Source: Pasteurellaceae bacterium Orientalotternb1
GTDB lineage: Bacteria > Pseudomonadota > Gammaproteobacteria > Enterobacterales > Pasteurellaceae
Reading direction: 5' to 3'
Length of the DNA stretch: 64,000 nt
Assembly (NCBI GenBank): GCA_011455275.1
Contig: CP015028.1
Coordinates: forward strand, 124,001-188,000
In this document: piece after piece, positions 19,938-27,710 of the stretch
Layout: the number at the start of each line of letters is the position of its first letter
Position numbering within the stretch: the first letter of the stretch is position 1
Program-made: the position numbers and the translations under genes
Notes under the pieces: model-generated
Told to the model about the DNA's origin: nothing
What the model saw: only the letters and a program-made list of their open reading frames with translations
Databases searched by the model: none

Positions 19938-21095
19938 ATGGCACATCTCAACGCATTATTACGCTTATTGCAGGTTCCACAGCTTGGAGCACAACGCATC
20001 GGGCGGTTGCTAAGCGAAGTCAATTTCAGCGAGTTTTGCGATTACGACAAAACTCAGCTCAAGCAAATCGGCTGGAACGACAAACAAATTCACCGCTGGT
20101 TTCACCCCGATGAACAGTGGATCGCATTTGCAAAAAATTGGCAGGATCCGACCGCTTGTCAGCACATTTTGACGCTATTCGATGACGATTACCCGTTCTT
20201 ACTGCGGCAAATCAGCACCGCTCCGCCCGTTTTGTTCGTGAAAGGCAGCCGTTCAGCACTTTCCATCCCGCAAATTGCGATGGTCGGCAGCCGTGATTAT
20301 TCCCCCTACGGTGAATTTTGGGCGAAACATTTTGCGGCGGAGTTCGTCAAAAATGAACTGGCGGTCACCAGCGGTTTGGCGATTGGCATTGATGGCTTTT
20401 GCCACCAACAAGCGGTGGAACATCAAGGCGTTACCCTTGCGGTACTCGGCAGTGGCTTAAACCAGATTTACCCCGCTCGCCATAAAAAATTAGCCGAAAA
20501 AATCATCGACACGGGCGGGGCGTTGGTATCGGAATTTTTCCCGAACCAGCCACCGCTAGCGGAAAATTTCCCAAGGCGAAATCGCATTATCAGTGGGCTT
20601 TCTCTCGGCACGTTGGTGGTGGAAGCGACCATCAATAGCGGCTCGCTGATCACCGCCCGTTACGCATTAGAACAAGGACGGGAAGTATTCGCCTTACCGA
20701 ATGCGGTGCAAAATCCATACAGCCAAGGCTGCCACAAGTTGATCAAACAAGGGGCGTTGCTGGTCGAAACTATTGACGATATTTTAGATGCCATTGCATT
20801 CCAACGCCAAACACCGCAGCAGCCATCTCTGTTTAAAGAAACTGAACGGCAACAAGCGGTCAGTTCCGCACAAAATTTTGCAAATTCTACCGCCCCGTCA
20901 TTTGCAAAAAATGTAGCGGATCTCACCGCTTGTCAGCAGCAACTTATCGCACACATTGGGCTTTCACCAATCAATATTGATGATCTCGCAAAAAACTGCT
21001 ACCTCAGTGTCGAAATTGCCTTGGTCGAACTGCTCAATTTAGAACTGCTCGGCTTAGTAAAACAAGTAAGCGGAGGTTATGTCATAGAGCCATAA
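19938..21095 (+). CDS. dprA: DNA-processing protein DprA
   Basis: Loads RecA on incoming single-stranded DNA during natural transformation; 385 aa. The Rossmann core has MVGSRDYSPYG, SGLAIGIDGFCHQQA, VLGSGLNQIYPARH, SEFFPNQPP and FPRRNRIISGLS. A carboxy-terminal winged-helix-like region (LSPINIDDLAKN) follows. Several uptake-sequence cores lie inside the gene. RBS GGAAG precedes the ATG. It appears intact, unlike comM at the left edge. Confidence 0.96.
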   Translation: MAHLNALLRLLQVPQLGAQRIGRLLSEVNFSEFCDYDKTQLKQIGWNDKQIHRWFHPDEQWIAFAKNWQDPTACQHILTLFDDDYPFLLRQISTAPPVLFVKGSRSALSIPQIAMVGSRDYSPYGEFWAKHFAAEFVKNELAVTSGLAIGIDGFCHQQAVEHQGVTLAVLGSGLNQIYPARHKKLAEKIIDTGGALVSEFFPNQPPLAENFPRRNRIISGLSLGTLVVEATINSGSLITARYALEQGREVFALPNAVQNPYSQGCHKLIKQGALLVETIDDILDAIAFQRQTPQQPSLFKETERQQAVSSAQNFANSTAPSFAKNVADLTACQQQLIAHIGLSPINIDDLAKNCYLSVEIALVELLNLELLGLVKQVSGGYVIEP

Positions 21096-21204
21096 TATGC
21101 ATAACTAATGAAATAGCGAGAATATCGTTTCGCTTTATTGTTAATCGCATTTTAAAGTATAAATATGCACAAGGAGTTGTACATTTGACAACTAGTTAAA
21201 TTAA

Positions 21205-21262
21205 GCATTACGCTATAACTCTTATTATTTTTCTCTGTAGTGAAGCACCCAATAATTCTCTT
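21205..21262 (-). pseudogene. Degenerate remnant of a third toxin C-terminus
   Basis: This stretch resembles the last codons of the two toxin genes at 21474 and 22746 (start of match: gcattacg(c/t)(c/t)ataa(t/c)tctt), with about 22 of the first 27 bases identical, then fades. It lies directly beside a transporter-gene fragment, as expected for the decayed outer end of the tandem array. Found by eye, so tentative. No other gene is visible in 21096-21473. Confidence 0.4.
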
Positions 21263-21280
21263 TTAAATATACCCCATTTC

Positions 21281-21409
21281 AAATAGTCTCTGGCGTTGTC
21301 CGCCTAGGAGATTATTACCGAGTTCACTAAGCAAGGTTTTGTAGTTCATTGGCATTGCCATAATTTCCTTGTGAATTTGAACTTATTTAGCACATTCTAT
21401 GATAAATTC
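21281..21409 (-). pseudogene. Fragment of ABC transporter gene, copy C (about 43 codons)
   Basis: Carries the same sequence as codons around EFIIECAK, a TAA stop, VQIHKEIMAMPMNYKTLLSE and LGGQRQRLF of the larger fragment at 22367-22675, and is cut off after LF. It is nearly identical to that fragment (including its in-frame TAA) rather than to the intact gene, so it arose by copying the fragment. Confidence 0.85.
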
Positions 21410-21419
21410 AATATATAGA

Positions 21420-21455
21420 AACAACAAAACCACCTTAAACGGCGGCTTTGTTGTT
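21420..21455 (-). terminator. Hairpin after toxin module 3
   Basis: AACAACAAAACCACC, loop TTAAAC, GGCGGCTTTGTTGTT: a 15-bp stem with a few mismatches. It sits just downstream of the module-3 reading frame on the minus strand. An equivalent hairpin follows module 2. Its T tract is better on the plus strand, so it may work both ways. Confidence 0.7.
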
Positions 21456-21473
21456 TTTTGTGAGAAATGCGGA

Positions 21474-22116
21474 TTATGCGTTACGCCATAATTCTTGATA
21501 TTTGTGTTCTTTCGTAAACAACCCTAAGAATAGGCAAATAGGTTCTAAAATAGCTCTGCAAATTTTTCCCCTCATCGAGCCTTTCTCTAAATAACCCATC
21601 TGATAAGCGATTTCTCTTGCACGATGATAAGCAATCGGATACATCAATTTCTCAGCTAACGGCGATTTTCGCATCAATCGAACATACGGAATTGCCCATA
21701 AATGATAGCCATTGACCATCGATTGCGATAAGTGTTTTAGGGTATGTTCCATATCCGCACGCCATAATTCACGAGAAAGCATCCCTTTTTGGTAGAAATG
21801 AGTGCAAATTACTCTGGATGAGTTACCACTATCTCTGTCACTATCATCTTTATCCATTGGGTTCCAAGGTTTGTTATACTCAGGTTGTTCCCATCTTTCT
21901 GGGTTTTTAATCATATCTTTGGCAGCCGCTTCCATAGCTGCTTTTCCTGCTTCTGAACCAATGTACCCACCACCAACACCACCTATATATAGTGCCTCCT
22001 AAAGCACCTCCAAGGCCTCTTCCAACCCTTCCTGACATATCAACAATAGCGTCTTCATCTTTTTTAGAAATTCCTCCCGTCACAAAATGGAATTTTTCTT
22101 TTTTGAGAATTTTCAT
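21474..22116 (-). pseudogene. Double-glycine-leader secreted protein, module 3 (frame broken at a TA repeat)
   Basis: Start ATG 22116 with GGGAGAA upstream. Leader MKILKKEKFHFVTGG, cut after GG by C39 peptidases, then a Gly-rich segment (DMSGRVGRGLGGALGG). The frame is lost at a (TA)4 tract (21984-21991). The neighbouring frame continues at once with GGVGGGYIGSEAGKAAMEA, an acidic linker (MDKDDSDRDSGNSS) and a conserved domain of about 110 aa beginning VICTHFYQKGMLSRELW and ending ELWRNA. One more TA unit, or loss of one base, restores about 214 residues. No function is assigned; likely an exported bacteriocin-type effector. Its ATG overlaps the stop of the small membrane protein before it. 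Confidence 0.75.
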
Positions 22117-22298
22117 AACGTTTTCTCCCTTTGTTTGGTAAAGTACTTTATTATCAATTCTGTAATCCATATAATCATATAGATTGCAGGTATAGCGATC
22201 ATACATCTATATATAATATGGATACCTAAATGACTTAGCCATGTGGACATTAAAAATGAGGTCACAACAATAATCCAATATTTCCAATTAGTTAACAA
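22113..22298 (-). CDS. Small two-helix membrane protein, candidate immunity protein of module 3
   Basis: A 61-aa hydrophobic protein with two predicted membrane helices (about residues 8-27 and 32-51) and a basic tail (KYFTKQREKTL). The start is TTG at 22298, with GGGAGG seven bases upstream. It overlaps the toxin gene start (ATGA). The size, location and promoter match small immunity proteins of class II microcins, but I recognise no family. Confidence 0.65.
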   Translation of the reverse strand: MLTNWKYWIIVVTSFLMSTWLSHLGIHIIYRCMIAIPAIYMIIWITELIIKYFTKQREKTL

Positions 22299-22328
22299 AG
22301 TATTTCCTCCCGAAAGTTGACTCTCATA

Positions 22329-22371
22329 ATATTATCCCCCTTATCTTTATATTTCTGTGATTTAGTTCACA
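22329..22371 (-). promoter_or_regulatory. CRP-dependent promoter of toxin module 3
   Basis: A perfect CRP site, TGTGA-N6-TCACA, at 22356-22371. A -10 element (TAATAT at 22329-22334 or GATAAT at 22331-22336) lies 30-32 bp from the site centre, the class II spacing (site near -41). The TGA of the site is the stop codon of the transporter fragment. Confidence 0.72.
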
Positions 22372-22675
22372 TTTTTACGATTCTATCTGCAGATTTTAGG
22401 GTGGTTTCTCGATGTGCCACAATCACCCTTGTAATTGCCAATTTTCCAATAGCTTCATTAATTCTTCTCTCATTTTCTTCGTCTAAATGGCTTGTCGCTT
22501 CGTCCATAAAGAGAATTTTGGGCTTCTTATACAGAGCTCTAGCGATAAATAGTCGCTGGCGTTGTCCGCCTAGGAGATTATTACCGAGTTCACTAAGCAA
22601 GGTTTTGTAGTTCATTGGCATTGCCATAATTTCCTTGTGAATTTGAACTTATTTAGCACATTCTATAATAAATTC
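22367..22675 (-). pseudogene. Fragment of ABC transporter gene, copy B (last ~100 codons)
   Basis: Encodes the end of the C39-ABC transporter from EFIIECAK to the stop. It has a TAA in place of a Leu codon (AK*VQIH) and LLGGQRQR where the intact signature reads LSGGQRQR. Walker B (ILFMDEATS) and the His loop (IVAHRETT) are kept, but the fragment is too short to work. It marks the join of a tandem duplication. Confidence 0.9.
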
Positions 22676-22691
22676 AAATTCAATATATAGA

Positions 22692-22727
22692 AACAACAAA
22701 ACCACCTTAAACGGTGGCTTTGTTGTT
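22692..22727 (-). terminator. Hairpin after toxin module 2
   Basis: AACAACAAAACCACC, loop TTAAAC, GGTGGCTTTGTTGTT. It is near-identical to the hairpin at 21420-21455 and at the same distance from its toxin stop. Confidence 0.7.
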
Positions 22728-22745
22728 TTTTGTGAGAAATGCGGA

Positions 22746-23347
22746 TTATGCATTACGCCATAATTCTTGATATTTGTGTTCTTTCGTAAATAAACCTAAG
22801 AATAGGCAGATAGGCTCTAAAATGGCTCTGCAGATTTTTCCCCTCATCGAGCCTTTCTCTAAATAACCCATTTGATAAGCAATTTCTCTCGCCCGATGAT
22901 AGGCAATTGGATACATCAATTTTTCAGCCAAAGGCGATTTACGCATTAATCTGACATAAGGAATTGCCCATAAATGGTAGCCATTGGCCATCGATTGTGG
23001 CAGATGTTTTAGGGTATATTCCATATCCGCACGCCATAATTCCCGAGAGAGCATTCCTTTTTGATAGAAATGGGTGCAGATAACTCTAGATGAATTATCC
23101 TTATCATCTCTATCACCTACAAGATCCCTATAAGACCCAAAACCACCTCCATGAGTAAGATCTTCCGATTCATCTTTTTTAACTCATCCCATTTATCACT
23201 AACAATGTTGACAGTTTCTTTTGCAGTCAAACCTCGTCCAACCAAATCAATAGCACCTACAATACTAGGTCCAGGCCCAAACCCTGGGTCATCAGGTTTT
23301 AAGCCTCCAACAACAGAATTATATTGTTTGATTTCTAGCACTTTCAT
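22746..23347 (-). pseudogene. Double-glycine-leader secreted protein, module 2 (frame broken in an A6 run)
   Basis: Start ATG 23347 with AGAGGAG upstream. Leader MKVLEIKQYNSVVGG, then LKPDDPGFGPGPSIVGAIDLVGRG. The frame runs off at an A6 run (23175-23180) and stops at 23117. One extra A there gives DELKKDESEDLTHGGGFGSYRDL and joins to the same domain as module 3 (SSRVICTHFYQKGM to ELWRNA), for a 200-residue protein. The amino halves of the two proteins are unrelated in sequence while the last 110 or so residues are nearly identical, a mosaic layout. Function unknown; a C39-exported effector is inferred. Confidence 0.75.
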
Positions 23348-23496
23348 AATTTTAATCTCCTCTTTATTTTTTGATAAAAAACAGATAAAAAGATGGCCAT
23401 AATAAATAACCCCAATGTTCCAAAATATTTATCTGCAACCAACAATAACGCTAATTGGATTACAATGATAATTGCAGATATCACATTATTTCTCAT
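23344..23496 (-). CDS. Small two-helix membrane protein, candidate immunity protein of module 2
   Basis: A 50-aa protein, MRNNVISAIIIVIQLALLL..., with two hydrophobic helices (about residues 5-22 and 26-41) and a basic end (QKIKRRLKL). GGGGG lies six bases before the ATG. Its TGA overlaps the ATG of the double-glycine gene, exactly as in module 3. No sequence similarity to the module-3 membrane protein is evident, as expected for specific immunity. Function is inferred from position only. Confidence 0.65.
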   Translation of the reverse strand: MRNNVISAIIIVIQLALLLVADKYFGTLGLFIMAIFLSVFYQKIKRRLKL

Positions 23497-23517
23497 AAAA
23501 TACCCCCATTTTTTTAG

Positions 23518-23560
23518 ATAATAAAATCTTTCTCTAAGAAAATCTGTGATCTAATTCACA
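23518..23560 (-). promoter_or_regulatory. CRP-dependent promoter of toxin module 2
   Basis: A perfect CRP site TGTGA-N6-TCACA at 23545-23560, overlapping the stop of the intact transporter gene (ATG-TGA). TATTAT at 23518-23523 is the -10; its centre is 32 bp from the site centre, the class II arrangement. Confidence 0.75.
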
Positions 23561-25637
23561 TTTTTACAATTCTATCGGCAGATTTTAGGGTGGTTTCTCG
23601 ATGTGCCACAATCACCCTTGTAATTGCCAATTTCCCAATAGCTTCATTAATTCTTCTCTCATTTTCTTCGTCTAAATGGCTTGTCGCTTCGTCCATAAAG
23701 AGAATTTTGGGCTTCTTATACAGAGCTCTAGCGATAAATAGTCGCTGGCGTTGTCCGCCTGAGAGATTATTGCCGAGTTCACCGAGCAAGGTTTCATAGT
23801 TCATCGGCATTGCCATTATTTCTTCGTGAATTTGGGCTAATTTTGCACATTCAATAGCAAATTCTCTGTCATATTTTGCTTCAAAGCTGACAATATTCTC
23901 CAAAATCGAGCCTGCAAAGAATTTATCGTCCTGCAGCACGCAGGCGATATGTTGGCGATAGTTAGACATTCCTAGCTGTTTAATATCAAGGTTGTTGAAA
24001 TAAATTTCACCTTTGGTTGGTTTAAGTAGCCCGGCCATCAATTTAAGCAGCGTGGTTTTTCCAAAGCCAGATTTTGCAGATATTGCTACGCTTTCTCCTG
24101 CTTGTATTTCCAGATTTAGATCAGAAAATACGGGGGCACTGAATTGATCATATTGGAATGTCAGATTTTTCACTGAAATTGTCGCCCCTGCATAACCGTC
24201 TCCCAATTCAACCGCTTGTGGTTGATAGACCTCTTTTTCGGCTTCTGTAAGAGCAATATCCGCTATTCGTTCACGATGTAGGGAAAGCATTTTAAAACTG
24301 AAAAAGATGTTGATCAGACTGCCCATTCGAGCGGAGAACGAGCCTCGATAGGAATTGAACGCCATAAACATCCCAATGGTCATCACGTTATCAATAACCA
24401 TCGTCGCCCCAATCCACAAAATCAGGATTTGTTCCATTGTTGAGATAAAGGTGTGAACACCTGCAAAGAACATATCAAGTTTTGTTACCCGAATAGAAGT
24501 ATTAAACGCATCCGCATTAAGCGACATCCAGTGCTCTTCACGTTTCTTATTCAATCCCAACGATTTGAGCGTTGCAATGCCGTAGAGCGTTTCCATAAAG
24601 TGCGAGCTGGCTTTAGCATTCTTAATAATTTGCTCTTCGGTAATCTGACGATAAGTTAGGTAAGTGGCCAAACGCAGTAGCAAATAAATCACTGAAAAGG
24701 CGACCACCACCCAAGTGAGCCAACCGCCGTAGAGGAACATCATAATCACCACGCTAACCGTCATAATGAGGTCGATAATCACCGTGACAATGCTATTGGT
24801 AAGCGTACTTTGAATGGTTCTAAGGGAAGAAAAACGGGATTGAATATCGCCCACCTGCCGTTTTTCAAAAAAATCGAGAGGCAGCTTGAGCAAATGCGAG
24901 AAAAAACTACTTGTCCATTGAAAATCAATCAAGTAGTTCATTTTGAGCGAAATCCATGCGCGCGACATACTGATCGCACTGCGGAAAAAGGTAAATAGAA
25001 ACAGCCCTAAACAGATTACCAACAGCAACGATTGGTCTCTTGCCTGCAAAACGTGATCCATCACAAGCTGCGTGCCGATAGGCATAAGCAGCACAATCAA
25101 CTCAATTAAAATCGAAAGCGAGAAGATTTTAACTAACGCGCCTTTAATCCCCGAAATATTCTTAAATGTTTCGTAAAGGCTAATCTCTTCGCGGTTCTTT
25201 GTTTTTTCAAATTTGACTTCTGACCATACTTCCAACGCCACGCCCGTAAAGTGCTTGGAGCATTCAACGAGGGAAAGTTTTTTCTTGCCAAAAGCTGGGT
25301 CATGGATTACCACATAGCGGTCAGTGGCTTTAGTCAGCACCACAAAATGGTTAAAATCCCAGTGTAAAATACACGGTAGCCGTAGCATTTTTAGCTCATC
25401 AAGCTCAAGGGAAAGCGGACGGGTGATCAGTTTGAGATCTGAAGCAATATCAATAAGGTTTCGAAGTGTTGCCCCTTTTGATGAAATGCCATATTTACTG
25501 CGTAACTGAAAGAGATTTGATTCACCACCGTAATAGCCAGCAACCATCGCTAAACACGCCAAACCGCACTCAGCGGACTCCGTTTGCAAGACAACGGGGA
25601 TTTTTTTGAAAAGTGAAAAATTGAGTTTATTGAGCAT
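23556..25637 (-). CDS. Bacteriocin-type ABC transporter with C39 peptidase domain (CvaB-like)
   Basis: A 693-aa peptidase-containing ABC transporter that cleaves double-glycine leaders and exports the mature peptide. Residues 1-130 are the C39 domain: Gln18 and Cys24 (QTESAECGLACL), the His in ILHWDFNHFVVL and the Asp in VIHDPAFG. About six membrane helices span residues 165-430. The ATPase domain has SAKSGFGKTT (Walker A with Ala for the first Gly), LSGGQRQR, ILFMDEATS and IVAHRE. It lies just after the HlyD-family gene. Its 3' end is copied twice downstream (22367-22675, 21281-21409). A TolC-type partner must come from elsewhere. Confidence 0.93.
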   Translation of the reverse strand: MLNKLNFSLFKKIPVVLQTESAECGLACLAMVAGYYGGESNLFQLRSKYGISSKGATLRNLIDIASDLKLITRPLSLELDELKMLRLPCILHWDFNHFVVLTKATDRYVVIHDPAFGKKKLSLVECSKHFTGVALEVWSEVKFEKTKNREEISLYETFKNISGIKGALVKIFSLSILIELIVLLMPIGTQLVMDHVLQARDQSLLLVICLGLFLFTFFRSAISMSRAWISLKMNYLIDFQWTSSFFSHLLKLPLDFFEKRQVGDIQSRFSSLRTIQSTLTNSIVTVIIDLIMTVSVVIMMFLYGGWLTWVVVAFSVIYLLLRLATYLTYRQITEEQIIKNAKASSHFMETLYGIATLKSLGLNKKREEHWMSLNADAFNTSIRVTKLDMFFAGVHTFISTMEQILILWIGATMVIDNVMTIGMFMAFNSYRGSFSARMGSLINIFFSFKMLSLHRERIADIALTEAEKEVYQPQAVELGDGYAGATISVKNLTFQYDQFSAPVFSDLNLEIQAGESVAISAKSGFGKTTLLKLMAGLLKPTKGEIYFNNLDIKQLGMSNYRQHIACVLQDDKFFAGSILENIVSFEAKYDREFAIECAKLAQIHEEIMAMPMNYETLLGELGNNLSGGQRQRLFIARALYKKPKILFMDEATSHLDEENERRINEAIGKLAITRVIVAHRETTLKSADRIVKM

Positions 25638-25645
25638 TTTTCGGG

Positions 25646-26902
25646 CTATGTCCTATGTCCTATGTCCTTGGTCACATTGTAGAGTGGGAACAGCATCCAT
25701 TCATACAGCTTGCGGTTTTCTAAAAACAGCGTTGCTTCCGCTTTCATTCCGCTCAAAAAAGCCAGTGAAGTATTGTTATATTCTACTTTCTGGTCGGCAA
25801 TCGCCACCACAATTTTGTAGAGCGGATTATTCGGGTCTGCCGCAGGGATATTTTTGTAGAACGCCAGTTCTTGTAAGGAGGCGGGGACAGTCGAAATATG
25901 CTTAATCGAGCCCTCAAACTGTCCAAATTTTTCAAACGGAAAGGCTTCATAGCGAATATTCAGTTTATCTTCGGGACGGATAAACGAAATCGCACTATTC
26001 GGTACCCACATAACTAACTGATATTCTCCCTTATTGGCAGGAATCATCTGCGCTAAGGTATCCCCCTCACGAATAACCTGCCCAACCGTGACACTCACAG
26101 ACTCAACGAAACCATCAAGCGGCGCGTTTACAATCAATTCTGATACCGACTCAAATTCCATTAGGCGAATTTCAAGGTCGTTTTGCTGCAGCTCATAGCG
26201 GATAATCTGATTTTGAAAATCGGTCTTTCGACTTTCAACCTCATTTTCAAGGCTGATAATGGCTGATTCTTGTTGAATAAGCTTCTCTTGTAAGCTATTT
26301 CGTAATGATTTCTGATCAAAATAACGTGACCGCTGTAATGCGACTTCATCATTCGCAGAGTAGCCCCTTTTCATCAGATTTTCGTATTTCTTCAGAGTCT
26401 GATAATAATCTTCTGTACTTTTGGCAACTTCGGTAAAATATTTTTGAGTATCAGTATAGATTTTACGATTTTTGGCGATCTGCTTTTCCAAATTGGATAG
26501 GGTTTCTGTTTGATTGGCTTTAACCAACGCAATCACGTGATCTAATTTCTGAATTTGGGTTTTGATGGCATTAATTGAATTGAGCCCAACATTACCTCTG
26601 TCGGTAATACGATCAAGAGTAATTTTAAATAGCGGGTCGCCTTTTTTGATAGGTTGATTGATCTCAACATACCGCTCAGAAATATAGCCAGATTTGGATG
26701 CAGAAAGGGTAATCGGGTGCGGTTGCATCACCACCTCCCCCATAATCGTCTCACGGCGAGTGTAACTACCAAAGGTCACATACAGAATAAAAGAAGCCGT
26801 GATCGCAAACGACAGCAGAAAAACCAACCAGCTCGGTATTGAAGAGAATAATATAGCTGTACTTTTCCATTTTTGGTGTTCTAAGGCTTCTTTTCTAAAC
26901 AT
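25646..26902 (-). CDS. HlyD-family adaptor (CvaA-like) of the bacteriocin exporter
   Basis: A 418-aa periplasmic adaptor linking the ABC transporter to an outer-membrane channel. One membrane helix lies near residues 28-50, followed by a lipoyl half-motif (MGEVVMQPHPITLSASKSGYI), a long coiled-coil hairpin (about residues 95-245), the second lipoyl half (VNAPLDGFVESVSVTVGQVI) and a beta-barrel domain. The start of the transporter follows after 8 bases, so they form one operon. Confidence 0.9.
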   Translation of the reverse strand: MFRKEALEHQKWKSTAILFSSIPSWLVFLLSFAITASFILYVTFGSYTRRETIMGEVVMQPHPITLSASKSGYISERYVEINQPIKKGDPLFKITLDRITDRGNVGLNSINAIKTQIQKLDHVIALVKANQTETLSNLEKQIAKNRKIYTDTQKYFTEVAKSTEDYYQTLKKYENLMKRGYSANDEVALQRSRYFDQKSLRNSLQEKLIQQESAIISLENEVESRKTDFQNQIIRYELQQNDLEIRLMEFESVSELIVNAPLDGFVESVSVTVGQVIREGDTLAQMIPANKGEYQLVMWVPNSAISFIRPEDKLNIRYEAFPFEKFGQFEGSIKHISTVPASLQELAFYKNIPAADPNNPLYKIVVAIADQKVEYNNTSLAFLSGMKAEATLFLENRKLYEWMLFPLYNVTKDIGHRT

Positions 26903-27046
26903 ATATTGGCACTACTCCAAACGTTTATAACCTATACTTATTTAGCATACATCCCAGTTAACTAAAAGAGCTGCAAATAAAATAGAAACCACCTATTTAA
27001 ATTTACAGCATCTTTTGAATATAACATTACTCATCCTCTAATAAAA

Positions 27047-27229
27047 TTAGTTTTTTTCTTTATAGGCAGCATACCACTGCGATATAAAATGAAAAGATAC
27101 AATATAAACTGTGGAACCAATAAATGAACCAACTATTGCATTAATCAATGTTCTATTACTAAATATAAATAGAGAAAAGAATGTCATAATAAAAAACATG
27201 AAGAATTGAAATAAATATATCTTCTTCAT
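27047..27229 (-). CDS. Small two-helix membrane protein beside the microcin-like gene
   Basis: A 60-aa hydrophobic protein (MKKIYLFQFFMFFIMTFFSL...), with helices at about residues 5-23 and 28-50 and a charged tail. The ATG at 27229 is five bases after the stop of the microcin-like gene, so the two are translated together. Likely immunity protein. Unlike modules 2 and 3 it follows its toxin gene. Confidence 0.65.
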   Translation of the reverse strand: MKKIYLFQFFMFFIMTFFSLFIFSNRTLINAIVGSFIGSTVYIVSFHFISQWYAAYKEKN

Positions 27230-27234
27230 AAAAT

Positions 27235-27630
27235 TTACCACCAACAAGTGCCTAAATGAACAGCTCCTCCGCCTATTGCTCCTGTTAAAGTTCCAAATGC
27301 TCCCCCAAGAAGCGTTCCTGGTCCTGGTGCTACAGTTCCCCCAAGGGCCCCCATTGCTCCTCCCATAATTGCTCCACTTGCAATGCTTTTCCCAAAATTT
27401 TTCCAACTACATGGATGATCACTACTAAGATCTCCAGAAGAATCACGGTCACTCTCATTATTACGATCATTTGAGTAAGAGCTTGAATTGGAATTTGAGC
27501 TGGATCTGGAACTAGTATTTGAATCACTCAATGAAATTTTTCCCATTGCCATCAATTCATATTGATCGTAGTCCCCCATACTTCTGCCACCAGATACATT
27601 GCAAATTTCTGTTAAACTTAGCATTTTCAT
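27235..27630 (-). CDS. Microcin-like bacteriocin precursor with double-glycine leader
   Basis: A 131-aa precursor. Leader MKMLSLTEICNVSGG is close in pattern to the colicin V leader and ends in GG. The mature part has a Ser/Asn/Asp-rich stretch, then SDHPCSWKNFGKS, a glycine-zipper-like hydrophobic segment (GAIMGGAMGALGGTVAPGPG) and the end GTCWW. Two Cys in the mature peptide could form one disulphide. This is the layout of class IIa microcins such as colicin V (membrane-active). The start at 27630 is chosen because AGAGG is 8 bases upstream; the ATG at 27636 is too close to it. It appears intact and is the first gene of the export operon. Confidence 0.8.
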   Translation of the reverse strand: MKMLSLTEICNVSGGRSMGDYDQYELMAMGKISLSDSNTSSRSSSNSNSSSYSNDRNNESDRDSSGDLSSDHPCSWKNFGKSIASGAIMGGAMGALGGTVAPGPGTLLGGAFGTLTGAIGGGAVHLGTCWW

Positions 27631-27682
27631 AAACATATCCTCTTTTGTTATTTGAAGTTTTATCTATAACATCTCAGACCCT

Positions 27683-27707
27683 ATTGCTCATTTTTAATTT
27701 GAGCAAT
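27683..27707 (-). promoter_or_regulatory. Inverted repeat at the predicted transcript start of the microcin-like gene
   Basis: ATTGCTCA, nine bases, TGAGCAAT: an 8-bp perfect inverted repeat that overlaps the predicted transcription start. It could be an operator or a 5'-UTR hairpin. Modules 2 and 3 have no equivalent. Confidence 0.45.
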
Positions 27708-27710
27708 ATG

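Noticed and set aside
23117..23347. The 76-residue product of module 2 as a complete small bacteriocin
   Set aside because: The end after the A6 run (MNRKILLMEVVLGLIGIL) replaces the conserved domain found in the other module; the frameshift reading explains both. It could still be made, but I do not treat it as the native form.
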